Shown here in pieces: positions 54,286 to 62,785 of a stretch of 64,000 nucleotides of DNA. The DNA comes from Martinezella lusitana (GTDB lineage Bacteria > Pseudomonadota > Alphaproteobacteria > Rhizobiales > Rhizobiaceae). How positions within the stretch are numbered: the first letter of the stretch is position 1; each line of letters starts with the position of its first letter. Both the position numbers and the translations under genes were made by a program. A model generated the notes under the pieces. It was given only the letters and a program-made list of their open reading frames with translations. It ran no database searches and had not been told where the DNA came from. The stretch spans positions 186,001-250,000 of the forward strand of contig NZ_JAFEVL010000010.1 in assembly GCF_016901135.1 (NCBI RefSeq), read 5' to 3'.

Positions 54286-54292
54286 TCCTTTA

Positions 54293-55579
54293 TTACTTCT
54301 TGAAGACGGAGTTAGGATTGTCCAGGCTGTCCGAACCTTCAAGCTTGATCGTACCGAGATCGAGGGCGGCAATGACGCGCTGGATGCTCTTCGTCTGGTC
54401 GAGCAGGCCATCGATGGCCTTCTGCACGGTGGCGTTGCCTTCTTTGTTGCCTTCGCCGATCATCTGGTCGTATTTCTCGACCGTTTCGCCGCGATGCACC
54501 AGTGCCTTCATGGCTGTCAGGGTAGCGTTGAGCTTGCCTTCCGTCTCCTTGTCGAGCGCTGCGTCCTTGGCCTTGACCAGATCGTGCAGCGACGGGCCCT
54601 TCAGCTTGGTGCCGTCGACGCGGGCATAGTTGCCGGTATAGGCAGAGGCGATGCCGATGGCGTCGCCATTGTGCTCATTATAGGTATTGTCGGAGAAGCA
54701 ATCCTGCTCCTCTTCCGGATCGTGAAGCAGCAGGCCGAGCTTCATGCGCTCGCCGGCAAGTTCGCCGTAGGAGAGCGAGCCCATGCCGGTCAGGATGGTG
54801 GTAAGGCCAGCTTTCGGATCGGCTTCGACATGCTTGGTGGCTTCGCCGTCCGGCGCCCACTTGGCCGTCATGTCCTGAAGGTCCGAAACAAGAAGCGTCG
54901 AAACGGACCTCAGATATTCCGCGCGGCGGTCGCAATTGCCGTGCGTGCAATTCTTCAAGTCGTAATCGGTTGCGGGGCGTTCGCCGGCGCCCGGCCCGGT
55001 GCCGTGCAGGTCCTGGCCCCAGAGCAGGAACTCGATGGCATGATAGCCGGTCGCGACATTGGCCTCGACGCCACCAGCCTGATGCAGCGTGCCCGACAGG
55101 AATTCCGGGGTCAGATGCGAAGCGTCGACATCCTTGCCGTTGATCTTGATCGTCTTGTTGGCAATGACGTTGGCAACATAGAGCGCGTTTTCATCGCTCT
55201 CCGTGCCGTAGGAAGCGTCGACATAGTCGATCAGGCCCTCGTCCAGCGGCCAGGAATTCACCTTGCCTTCCCAATCGTCGACGATCGAGTTGCCGAAGCG
55301 ATAGACTTCCGTCTGCGCATAGGGAACGCGGGCCTTGATCCAGGCAGCGCGCGCCGCCTTCAGCGTCTTGTCGCTGGGGTCGGCGAGCAACGCGTTGATC
55401 GCCTTGTCGAGCGCCTGCGCCGTCGTCAGGGAGTCCTGATATTTGGCATGCGCCACTTCCGCATAATGCTTGAGGACGGCAGCCGGCTCGGGGGCGGCTG
55501 CAACGGCGGGAAGGGCGGCTGCGGCAGTCGTGACAACGGCCACCGCGAGCACGGCGCCAAAATTGATCTTCAGTTTCAT
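54293..55579 (-). CDS. irpA: Imelysin-family iron-regulated protein, IrpA-like (428 aa)
   Basis: Exported protein of the IrpA/ICMP imelysin family, associated with iron acquisition. Signal peptide at residues 1-28 (MKLKINFGAVLAVAVVTTAA, cleavage after AVA). The GxHxxE signature is GYHAIE (178-183), with further conserved AEVAHAKYQDSL and VDDWEGKVNSWPLDEGLIDY. First gene of the four-gene operon. An Irr-type motif lies about 90 bp upstream. Protease activity, once proposed for the family, is doubtful; metal or ferric-complex binding is more likely. Confidence 0.94.
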   Translation of the reverse strand: MKLKINFGAVLAVAVVTTAAAALPAVAAAPEPAAVLKHYAEVAHAKYQDSLTTAQALDKAINALLADPSDKTLKAARAAWIKARVPYAQTEVYRFGNSIVDDWEGKVNSWPLDEGLIDYVDASYGTESDENALYVANVIANKTIKINGKDVDASHLTPEFLSGTLHQAGGVEANVATGYHAIEFLLWGQDLHGTGPGAGERPATDYDLKNCTHGNCDRRAEYLRSVSTLLVSDLQDMTAKWAPDGEATKHVEADPKAGLTTILTGMGSLSYGELAGERMKLGLLLHDPEEEQDCFSDNTYNEHNGDAIGIASAYTGNYARVDGTKLKGPSLHDLVKAKDAALDKETEGKLNATLTAMKALVHRGETVEKYDQMIGEGNKEGNATVQKAIDGLLDQTKSIQRVIAALDLGTIKLEGSDSLDNPNSVFKK

Positions 55580-55667
55580 ATTCCTCTCCTACGACAGCGG
55601 GGCGCACCGTCAAAAACTTGGTATTTTGTCTCATGTATGAAAAACAAACTTGTGTCAAATGGTCTAG

Positions 55668-55684
55668 TTTAGAATAATTTTAAG
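55668..55684. promoter_or_regulatory. Irr/ICE-like iron control element
   Basis: TTTAGAA-TAA-TTTTAAG matches the rhizobial iron-control element (TTTAGAA-N3-TTCTAAA) fully in one half and in 5 of 7 positions in the other. Its placement upstream of the imelysin operon supports iron regulation by Irr. It could also serve the divergent HPP gene. Confidence 0.45.
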
Positions 55685-55796
55685 GCAGGAAATTATTGGC
55701 TAAGGTCGCGCGAATGGAATGGATTTGCTTGAAAAAGCGGCAGATACAGGTCAAAAAACAGGCAAATAGATTTCAGCCGAGTTTCGAAGATCTTTC

Positions 55797-56300
55797 ATGC
55801 GTCGCCATTTCAAGCATTTCCTTCACCGTCATGAGCCGAAAGGCCATTGGCACGGGCATCTAAAGTCGGGTGTAGGCGCCGTCATGGGCATGACCGCCGT
55901 TGGCGCTCTGGCGATCGCGACAGGTATTCCCTTGCTGATCGCACCCTTCGGCGCAACGGCCGTGCTGATCTTCGGCCAGCCGAAAAGCCCGCTGGCGCAG
56001 CCGGCCAATGTGCTCGGCGGCTATCTGCTGGCCGCCTTTGTCGGCAGCCTTGCCATGGCGCTGCTGCCGGGCCTTTGGTGGGCAGCCGCCATCGCGGTCG
56101 GCCTTGCTATCGCCGCGATGCTTATTTTAAGGGTGACGCATCCGCCGGCCGGCGCCGTGCCGCTGGTGGCATTCGGATCGCATCTGTCGGCGTTGACGCT
56201 GTTCACCGTCGTCAGCCTCGGCGGTCTGCTGCTCATCGCGATTGCCGTGCTGCATCATCTCATCCCGCCCCGGCAGCAATATCCGCTGCGGGCGGATTGA
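55797..56300 (+). CDS. HPP-family integral membrane protein (167 aa)
   Basis: Four-helix membrane protein of the HPP family, named after the motif seen here as THPPAGAVPLVAFG. A His-rich N-terminus (FKHFLHRHEPKGHWHGH) precedes the helices, and PLLIAPFGATAVLIFGQP is the conserved first loop. Some members transport nitrite in chloroplasts; the function in rhizobia is open. It is divergent from the iron operon and convergent with the RsmB-type gene. Confidence 0.9.
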   Translation: MRRHFKHFLHRHEPKGHWHGHLKSGVGAVMGMTAVGALAIATGIPLLIAPFGATAVLIFGQPKSPLAQPANVLGGYLLAAFVGSLAMALLPGLWWAAAIAVGLAIAAMLILRVTHPPAGAVPLVAFGSHLSALTLFTVVSLGGLLLIAIAVLHHLIPPRQQYPLRAD

Positions 56301-56307
56301 TTTCAGC

Positions 56308-57597
56308 TCATCCCTTCCGCTTCAGGCGGCAAAAGAAGAAGCCGTCCGTATCGGTCGAGGCGGGCGTCAACGTGATGGTCTTACCATCAGACGAGCGTGG
56401 CTGCGGCGTATCTTTGCCGAACAGTTTTTCCCAGGAGCTCAGCGCCTCCACGACGTCGAAATCCGGGTTCTGGCTGGCGAAACGGTTGACCTGTGCCTCG
56501 TTTTCCTCGGGCAGGACCGAACAGGTGACATAGAGCAGCGAACCGCCGGGGCGGACGAATTCGCCGGCCTGGGCCAGCGCTTCCTGCTGTTGGCTGGTAC
56601 GCTCGTCGAGGTTCTTCTGCGTCAGCCGCCACTTCGTGTCGGGCCTTCGGCGCCAGGTGCCGGTGCCGGTGCAGGGCGCATCGACCAGCACCTTGTCGAA
56701 CTTGCCGCGCAGCGCCAGCAAGGCGTTGCGTTCGTCATGGACCTGGACATTGCGGGTTCCGGCTCGCTTCAAGCGCTCGATGATCGGCGCCAGCCGCCGC
56801 CGGTCGGAATCGTAAGCGTGGACCTGACCCTTGTTGTGCATGGCAGCCGACATGGCGAGCGTCTTGCCGCCGCCGCCGGCACAATAGTCGAGCACCTGGT
56901 CGCCGTCTTCGGGCAGAACGAGATCGGCGACGATCTGCGAGCCCTCGTCCTGCACTTCGAACCAGCCCTTCTGGAAGGAAAGCTCGGCAGTGACGTTCGG
57001 CAGCCGGGATGCACCTTCGCCGGCGGGAATACGGATGCCGAAGCGGGCGACCTTCGATGCCTGCGCACCGGCGCGATCGAGCGCTTTCACCACCTTGGCG
57101 CGGTCCGCCTTCAGTGCATTGGCGCGAAGGTCGAGCGTCGGGCGCTCTGAGAGGGCATGCGCTTCGGAAAGCCAGTCTTCGCCGAAGGCGCGCTCAAAGG
57201 AAGGTTCGACCCATTCGGGGATATCGCCCTGGATATGCCGGGGCGCATCTTCGAGCTTGCGGGCAGTAAAGGCAGCCAGCGCCTCGGCGCTCGGGGCCTC
57301 GGGGGCGAATTTGTCGCCGTCGAGCTCGGCAGCCAGCGCCTCAGGCGTCAGGCCCCATTGGCGAAAGAGCACGGCATGGGCAAGGGCGGAGGGGCTGTCG
57401 TCACCCATGAGCCAGGCATGGGATAGCCGCATGCGCAGCGCGTCGTAGACGATATTGCCGATCGCGGCCCGATCGCCGGAGCCCGCAAAACGATGAGCGA
57501 GCCCCCAATCCTTCAGGGCGTCGGCCACCGGTCGCTTGCGCGTTTCGATATCGGCAAGAACCTCGATGGCCCCCTGCAATCGGCCGCCCAGACGCAT
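56308..57597 (-). CDS. rsmB: RsmB/NOP-type 16S rRNA m5C methyltransferase (429 aa)
   Basis: SAM-dependent cytosine-5 methyltransferase of 16S rRNA. The N-terminal NusB-like domain covers about residues 1-140. The catalytic domain has VLDYCAGGGGKTLAMSAAM (motif I), VLVDAPCTGTGTWRRRPDTK (motif IV, Pro-Cys) and LLYVTCSVLPEENE (motif VI, second Cys). It begins MRLGGRLQGAIEVLADIETR. The exact position methylated is inferred from the family. Confidence 0.9.
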   Translation of the reverse strand: MRLGGRLQGAIEVLADIETRKRPVADALKDWGLAHRFAGSGDRAAIGNIVYDALRMRLSHAWLMGDDSPSALAHAVLFRQWGLTPEALAAELDGDKFAPEAPSAEALAAFTARKLEDAPRHIQGDIPEWVEPSFERAFGEDWLSEAHALSERPTLDLRANALKADRAKVVKALDRAGAQASKVARFGIRIPAGEGASRLPNVTAELSFQKGWFEVQDEGSQIVADLVLPEDGDQVLDYCAGGGGKTLAMSAAMHNKGQVHAYDSDRRRLAPIIERLKRAGTRNVQVHDERNALLALRGKFDKVLVDAPCTGTGTWRRRPDTKWRLTQKNLDERTSQQQEALAQAGEFVRPGGSLLYVTCSVLPEENEAQVNRFASQNPDFDVVEALSSWEKLFGKDTPQPRSSDGKTITLTPASTDTDGFFFCRLKRKG

Positions 57598-57677
57598 TCA
57601 CTACTCTCCTGCTGGCGCATGGTCCCGAAACTCGGTGGAGCTTGTCGGTAAATGGCATGCGCTGCCAAAATGTCGCT

Positions 57678-57732
57678 GACGTCTCATCAATCCGCACGAA
57701 TAGTGCACATGGCGGCGGATTATTGAGACGTC
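57678..57732. repeat. Long imperfect hairpin upstream of the RsmB-type gene
   Basis: GACGTCTCATCAATCCGC (57678-57695) is nearly complementary to 57715-57732, with 16 of 18 positions pairing, around a 19-base loop. It lies between the RlpA-like gene and the RsmB-type gene. There is no T-run, so it may be a repeat element or an mRNA-stabilising structure. Confidence 0.45.
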
Positions 57733-57812
57733 CCAACCGCGTGGTAGCCGCGATTGACGGAGAGAGCAAGCGTCGTGCCGAAATGCCTGGCAGTTCCGGG
57801 CTGATCGGCCGA

Positions 57813-58181
57813 TTACTTCGAGGCGACGACCTCGTAGCAGACCTTGGCGGTGCCGGAGGCGACCATGCCGATATCCTGAGCGGCGGCACGGGAGAGATCA
57901 AGGACGCGTCCGCGAATGAACGGTCCACGGTCGTTGATGCGAACGACGACGCTGCGGCCATTATGCTTGTTGACGACCTTGAGACGCGTGCCGAAAGCAA
58001 GCGAGCGGTGGGCGGCAGTAAGGTTTCTGGAACTCATACGTTCCCCGGAAGCAGTTTTGGAGCTTCCTCCGTACCATGAAGCGCCTCCACATCCATTCGA
58101 AGCTAATACCGGTGTCGAAAGAAGAGCAAAGGAGGCGGATATAGTTGCGGCGATTGCCAAAGAACGTCTGATGTTCGTCAA
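57813..58181 (-). CDS. RlpA-like double-psi beta-barrel protein, exported (122 aa)
   Basis: Short RlpA-type protein, a fold found in septal lytic transglycosylases. With a TTG start at 58181 (AGGGA eight bases upstream) it begins [20 protein letters not shown], a standard signal peptide cleaved near LASNG. The barrel follows: [40 protein letters not shown], and [20 protein letters not shown] with the catalytic-type Asp. A GTG at 58277 would add a 32-residue basic leader with no ribosome site. It lacks the SPOR domain of full-length RlpA. Confidence 0.85.
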   Translation of the reverse strand: MTNIRRSLAIAATISASFALLSTPVLASNGCGGASWYGGSSKTASGERMSSRNLTAAHRSLAFGTRLKVVNKHNGRSVVVRINDRGPFIRGRVLDLSRAAAQDIGMVASGTAKVCYEVVASK

Positions 58182-58577
58182 ACCGAATTTTCCCTCAAGC
58201 TGTTGAACTTGCGCCTTGCGTAGGCGGCGGGGCTTAAATCCGGCCAAAAATGGCGAAAAAGTGCCTCTTTTGATCACGGAGTATTACAATGTGTAACATT
58301 CGTGATGCAAAGCAAACTATATGACGAATGATTGGATTTATCGATTTGTGGAAAAAATCTAATAAAATCAGTTAAAAATGGAACAATTATTCTTGTCGGC
58401 ATATGGCAATGCACGGGATCACGAAAATCGGAAAAATAATTTTCCGACTTGCCACAATTGCTGCCGCATTTGTGCCAATTTAGAGGTCGTTAACCATAAT
58501 TGTGGAGTAAATTGAACTAAGCGAAGCGGCCAAGTAGGAATTTTCGTGCGATTCCTCTTGATTGAAAGACGGGTTTC
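58182..58577. other. 396 bp A+T-rich gap between RlpA-like and YeeZ-like genes
   Basis: No gene found. 58280-58560 is much richer in A and T than the rest of the window and holds several runs of A/T suited to promoters for the RlpA-like gene. No terminator or RNA gene recognised. Confidence 0.5.
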
Positions 58578-59450
58578 CTAGCCGCGCCACCGCCCCGATG
58601 ACCAGAGTTCCGCAAGCGACATGCGGTATTCGGGATAGCGAAAGGCAAAGCCGAGGGCGCGCAATTTCGCGTTCGAGACGCGCTTGTTCTCGCCATAGAA
58701 GGACCGCGCCATCGGCGTGAGCTCGGCCGTTTCGAAAGGCTGTTCCGGAGGCGGTTCGACACCCATGAGACGGGCAGCTTCGGCGACCACATCCTGCGGC
58801 GGCGCGGGCTCGTCGTCCGTGACATTATATATACCGCCGAGCTTGCGGTCCGACAGGAAGCGCGCGCAGGCGCCGATGTCTTCGACGCGGATACGGTTGA
58901 AAACCTGATTTGCCTTGATGAGCCGCCGCGCCGTGCCCTTTTCCAGATTGCTGAAGGCATTGCGACCCGGGCCGTAGATGCCGGAAAGCCTCAGCACGGC
59001 AACGGGCAGGTCGAGCCTTGCGCCGACGCGAAGCCAGCCGTCTTCCGCCTCGACACGCTCGACGGAGCGCTCCGCGATCGGATGCAGCGAGGTCTGCTCG
59101 CTGATCCAGGCCCCCTTGTGGTCGCCATAGACGCCAACAGTCGAGAGATAGCAGATCCATTCCAGCTTTGGCATCAGCGCCCGCAGATTGAGCTGCGCCA
59201 GTCGCAGCAGCGGATCGCCTGATTTCCCCGGCGCGATCGATTGCACCAGATGCGTGGCGGATTTCATCGCCTCACAGAGAGCCGGATCGAGCGTCTCGCC
59301 GTCGAAGACGAAGGCTTCTATGCCTTCCGCGGCCAGTAGCTCCGCCTTGTCGGCCGAACGGGTCGTGCCCGTGATGCGAATGCCGGGGCCTGCGAAAGCC
59401 TTGGCGATTGCCGTCCCCGAGTAACCACAGCCGAAAATCACCACATGCAT
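58578..59450 (-). CDS. NAD(P)-binding YeeZ-like epimerase-fold protein (290 aa)
   Basis: Extended Rossmann protein: [20 protein letters not shown] with GxxGxxG, LLRLAQLNLRALMPKLEWIC, YLSTVGVYGDHKGAWISE (Ser-Tyr of the epimerase type) and LRLSGIYGPGRNAFSNLEKG. Its ATG overlaps the queG stop (TGATG), so it is translated together with queG. The physiological substrate of YeeZ proteins is unknown. Confidence 0.9.
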   Translation of the reverse strand: MHVVIFGCGYSGTAIAKAFAGPGIRITGTTRSADKAELLAAEGIEAFVFDGETLDPALCEAMKSATHLVQSIAPGKSGDPLLRLAQLNLRALMPKLEWICYLSTVGVYGDHKGAWISEQTSLHPIAERSVERVEAEDGWLRVGARLDLPVAVLRLSGIYGPGRNAFSNLEKGTARRLIKANQVFNRIRVEDIGACARFLSDRKLGGIYNVTDDEPAPPQDVVAEAARLMGVEPPPEQPFETAELTPMARSFYGENKRVSNAKLRALGFAFRYPEYRMSLAELWSSGRWRG

Positions 59451-60607
59451 CACATCACCCCTGCCATTTTCCATTCCGCGCGAACCTCTTCGTCCGGCTC
59501 GTCATCCCTTTCTGCCGCAAATGCCCGGAACTCGCCAGCCGTCATCAGCCGCGACAGCGCCCAGACGGCCATGCCGCGCACGACGGACGAGGGGTCCTTC
59601 GTCAGATCGCGGCATAGCTCGATCAAAGCGCGTTCGCCAGAATTGCCGGCGGCGATGAGCACGTTGCGGATGAAGCGGTCGCGGCCGATGCGCTTGATCG
59701 GCGAGCCGCTGAAGAAGGCGCGAAAGGCCGCATCGTCCAATGTCAGCAGAAAGGAGATCGATGGTTCCTTGAGATCTTCCCGTGCCACCAGCTTCATCTC
59801 GGAGGCAGCACTGGCAAACTTGTTCCAGGGACAGGCGGCAAGACAGTCGTCGCAGCCATAGATACGGTTGCCGATCATCGGCCGGAGCTGCGGATCGATC
59901 GGTCCCTTGTGTTCGATGGTGAGATAGGAAATGCAGCGGCGCGCATCAAGCTGATAGGGTGCGGGAAAGGCGGCGGTCGGGCAGACGTCGAGACAGGCGC
60001 GGCAGGAGCCGCAATGGTCGATTTCCGGCTCGTCCGGCTCCAGATCGGCCGTGGTGAACATCGATCCGAGAAACAGCCAGGAGCCGTGTGTGCGGCTGAC
60101 GAGATTGGTGTGCTTGCCTTGCCAGCCGAGCCCTGCTGCGGCCGCCAGCGGCTTTTCCATGACCGGTGCGGTATCGACGAAGACTTTTACGTCCTCCTTA
60201 GAGCGCGCGGCAAAGCGGGTGGCGATCTCCTTCAGCCGTCCCTTGATGACATCGTGATAGTCACGGTTGCGGGCATAGACGGAGATCGCTGCCTTGTCGG
60301 TCTTCTCCAGAATGCCGCGCGGATCTTCGTCGGGACCGTAATTGAGGCCGAAAACGGCAATGGAGCGGGTTTCGCTCCAGAGGACACGCGGATCGCCGCG
60401 CCGGTCGCGCGTCTCCTCCATCCAGCTCATGGTGCCGTGATGACCCTGTTCCAGGAACTGGCCGAGCCTGACGGCTGCTTCGGGGATGGCGTCCGGTCGC
60501 GTGATGCGGCAGAGGTCAAAGCCTTGGGCGCTCGCCTCTTCGCGCAGAAAGGCGGTCAGTGCGCGCCGTCGCTTGCCGGCTTTTTCCGCTTCACGATCCT
60601 CGGGCAT
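59450..60607 (-). CDS. queG: Epoxyqueuosine reductase (385 aa)
   Basis: Cobalamin- and iron-sulfur-dependent enzyme for the last step of queuosine synthesis in tRNA. Two 4Fe-4S motifs are evident: [12 protein letters not shown] and [10 protein letters not shown] (with an earlier Cys in RRCISYL). The N-terminal cobalamin-binding part includes [20 protein letters not shown] and [24 protein letters not shown]-like repeats end the protein. Follows the GST gene by 12 bp in the same direction. Confidence 0.96.
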   Translation of the reverse strand: MPEDREAEKAGKRRRALTAFLREEASAQGFDLCRITRPDAIPEAAVRLGQFLEQGHHGTMSWMEETRDRRGDPRVLWSETRSIAVFGLNYGPDEDPRGILEKTDKAAISVYARNRDYHDVIKGRLKEIATRFAARSKEDVKVFVDTAPVMEKPLAAAAGLGWQGKHTNLVSRTHGSWLFLGSMFTTADLEPDEPEIDHCGSCRACLDVCPTAAFPAPYQLDARRCISYLTIEHKGPIDPQLRPMIGNRIYGCDDCLAACPWNKFASAASEMKLVAREDLKEPSISFLLTLDDAAFRAFFSGSPIKRIGRDRFIRNVLIAAGNSGERALIELCRDLTKDPSSVVRGMAVWALSRLMTAGEFRAFAAERDDEPDEEVRAEWKMAGVM

Positions 60608-60619
60608 ATCTAGCCCTCG

Positions 60620-61312
60620 TTAGAAATCCAGGTCGGCGTAGTGCGAAACCGGAGTTACACCGCGTACGCGCTCCGCCAGGATCGGTCGGAAGGACGGACG
60701 CGACTTCAGCCGCTGATACCATTCCTTGGCGACCGGAGATTCCGTCCAGTCGATCTCGCCGAGATAGTCTAGCACGGAAATCGAGGCGGCGGCCGCGAGG
60801 TCGGCATAGCTCAGCCGCTCGCCGGCGAGCCACTGCCTGGAGCCCGCGAGCCAGGACAGATATTTCATATGCTGGCGGATATTGCCGCGCGCCATGCGCA
60901 TCACCTTGGAATCGGGTGCGCCGCCGCCCTGCTCGGCGGTCATCTGCAGTTTGAAAACGCGCTCGCGCGACAGGGGACGCGTGACGTCCTGCTCCATCTT
61001 CTGCATGAACCATTCCGTCAGCCGGCGAATCTCGGCGCGCTGGAACGGATCCTCGGCCAGAAGTCGGCGATCCCGCTTCAAGACGCCGTGCGTCTCGTCG
61101 AGATATTCGGAAATCACGGTGGCGCCACAGAGCGCCCGCATGCTGTCATCGACATAGACGGGCAGGGTTCCCGCGGGATTGAGCGCCAGGAAGTCGCGGC
61201 GCTTTTCCCATGTCTGCTCCTCTATCAGCTCCGTCTGATAGCCATATTCGGTCAGGATCAGACGGACGAACCGTGAAGAAGATGACATTGGGTGATGATA
61301 CAGCGTCGGCAT
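60620..61312 (-). CDS. Glutathione S-transferase family protein (230 aa)
   Basis: Thioredoxin-like N-terminal domain (MPTLYHHPMSSSSRFVRLIL, LNPAGTLPVYVDD with the cis-Pro, and ISEYLDE) joined to an all-helical C-terminal domain (SWLAGSRQWLAGERLSYADL). Typical of FzlA-like or detoxifying GSTs in alphaproteobacteria; the helical end matches the FzlA style, so a role with the division machinery is possible. Upstream of queG, likely cotranscribed. Confidence 0.92.
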   Translation of the reverse strand: MPTLYHHPMSSSSRFVRLILTEYGYQTELIEEQTWEKRRDFLALNPAGTLPVYVDDSMRALCGATVISEYLDETHGVLKRDRRLLAEDPFQRAEIRRLTEWFMQKMEQDVTRPLSRERVFKLQMTAEQGGGAPDSKVMRMARGNIRQHMKYLSWLAGSRQWLAGERLSYADLAAAASISVLDYLGEIDWTESPVAKEWYQRLKSRPSFRPILAERVRGVTPVSHYADLDF

Positions 61313-61461
61313 TGGTACTCGGGTGTTTCTAATCGGTGCTACGGAGTTTTTCGGGTCGCGCTATGCGGCCCTAGTCATTTGTCATGGGTTGAAGCTATAG
61401 GAGCTTGGCCTAGTTTGCACAAGCGAATCGGGCCGCCCTGCCGTTTGACAAAGGACACGAT

Positions 61462-62262
61462 ATGGCTGAACAAATTATTATCGCGCTGGTTTTGGGTCTT
61501 GTGGAGGGGCTTACGGAGTTTATTCCCGTCTCCTCCACCGGCCATCTGATATTGCTCGGACACTTTCTCGGCTTCAAGGAAGCTGCCACTTTCGACGTTC
61601 TGATCCAGCTCGGTGCGATTCTCGCCATCCTGCTTGTCTATTTCAACCGCCTCGTTCAAATCGCCAAGGCGCTGCCTGTGAGCGTCAAGGCCCGCCATTT
61701 CGTGCTGGCGGTTCTATTCGGCTTCCTGCCGGCTGCCGTCATCGGCGCGCTTGCGCATGACTTCATCAAGACCGTTCTGTTTGAGTCGCCGCAGCTTATC
61801 TGTATCTCGCTGATCCTCGGCGGCATTGTCCTGCTCGTCATCGACAAGATCCAGTTCAAGCCGAAATACACCAGCGCCTACGAGTTCTCCTGGCCGATGG
61901 CGATCAAGATCGGCTTCTTCCAGTGCCTGGCGATGATTCCGGGAACGTCGCGTTCGGGCTCCACCATCGTCGGCGCCTTGTTGCTCGGCGCCGACAAGCG
62001 ATCGGCCGCCGAATTTTCCTTCTTCCTCGCCATGCCCACAATGGCAGGCGCCTTTGCGCTGGATCTTTGGAAGAGCCGGCACGATCTCAGCATGGACCAG
62101 GGTCTGCTCATCGTCATCGGCTTCGTCGCCGCCTTCATATCGGCGCTGCTTGTCGTGCGGGCGTTGCTAGACTTCGTCTCACGCCGCGGCTATGCGCCTT
62201 TCGCATGGTGGCGCATTGGCGTCGGCACCCTCGGCCTGATCGGACTTTACACGATCGGTTGA
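61462..62262 (+). CDS. uppP: Undecaprenyl-diphosphatase (266 aa)
   Basis: Membrane phosphatase that recycles undecaprenyl pyrophosphate for cell-wall synthesis; overproduction gives bacitracin resistance. The signature [19 protein letters not shown] (about 15-33) and the second active-site loop [20 protein letters not shown] are intact, with about eight helices. The start at 61462 follows AAAGGACACGAT. A strong terminator follows the stop. Confidence 0.97.
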   Translation: MAEQIIIALVLGLVEGLTEFIPVSSTGHLILLGHFLGFKEAATFDVLIQLGAILAILLVYFNRLVQIAKALPVSVKARHFVLAVLFGFLPAAVIGALAHDFIKTVLFESPQLICISLILGGIVLLVIDKIQFKPKYTSAYEFSWPMAIKIGFFQCLAMIPGTSRSGSTIVGALLLGADKRSAAEFSFFLAMPTMAGAFALDLWKSRHDLSMDQGLLIVIGFVAAFISALLVVRALLDFVSRRGYAPFAWWRIGVGTLGLIGLYTIG

Positions 62263-62300
62263 TACGGACGGTCTGACGTCGCAATCATGGAGAAAGATAG

Positions 62301-62323
62301 GGCCGGTGAGAACCGGCCTTTTT
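62301..62323 (+). terminator. Intrinsic terminator after uppP
   Basis: GGCCGGT (62301-62307), loop GAGA, ACCGGCC (62312-62318), followed by five T's. Confidence 0.9.
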
Positions 62324-62332
62324 CATGCTCGA

Positions 62333-62497
62333 TCAGTTCGACGAGGAAGCGCCAATGGAGCCTGTCGTGCAGGGATCGACGCCATAGGCCGGCGCACATT
62401 CGCCCTTCACTGAGGCGATGCTGCCGCGGGCCATGAAAGAGCCGGCGAGAATCACCAATGCCGCGCACGCAAACAAAAGCGCGATAGACTTACCCAT
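62333..62497 (-). CDS. Small exported or membrane-anchored Cys-pair protein (54 aa)
   Basis: Short gene convergent with uppP. MGKSIALLFACAALVILAGSF is a signal peptide or single membrane anchor. The remaining 30 residues hold two Cys (GECAPAYGVDPC) that could form a disulfide. GGAAAGG precedes the ATG at 62497. Unknown family; the composition and ribosome site support a real gene. Confidence 0.65.
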   Translation of the reverse strand: MGKSIALLFACAALVILAGSFMARGSIASVKGECAPAYGVDPCTTGSIGASSSN

Positions 62498-62526
62498 CGA
62501 AGAATGCCTTTCCGCAGAAGTGTGAA

Positions 62527-62567
62527 GCGCGTCTCAGACCAGCTCATTGTCCAAGCCTGAGACGCGC
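62527..62567. repeat. 11 bp stem-loop upstream of the small gene
   Basis: GCGCGTCTCAG (62527-62537) pairs perfectly with CTGAGACGCGC (62557-62567) around a 19-base loop. It lies 30 bp upstream of the 54-residue gene's start and could be part of its leader or an operator. Confidence 0.4.
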
Positions 62568-62727
62568 GGTTGTGTTAGTCAGTGAAATGACCAATAGCAA
62601 TAAATGTTCATGTTAAATTTGACGTTAATGCTACTATTTCCACAGTGCGTCTTTTCGGCAACGCCAAGCTGTGAGCGACAACCCGGCGGCTGCGCTTGCG
62701 GAGCCTCATCATTCTGCTTCGGACAAT

Positions 62728-62758
62728 AAAAAACGCCGCTCGGCGAAACCGGGCGGCG
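62728..62758 (-). terminator. Intrinsic terminator of the NDUFA9-like gene
   Basis: On the minus strand CGCCGC (62758-62753), an inner CCG/CGG pair and GCGGCG (62739-62734) form a stem followed by six T's (62733-62728), 27 bp after the stop at 62786. Confidence 0.75.
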
Positions 62759-62785
62759 CTTGAATTTCACTGAATTGCCGAATCG

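Noticed and set aside
53573..55672. Open frame of 699 codons on the plus strand
   Set aside because: It runs across three features of the minus-strand iron operon (di-haem gene, hairpin, irpA) and has no domain or ribosome site.
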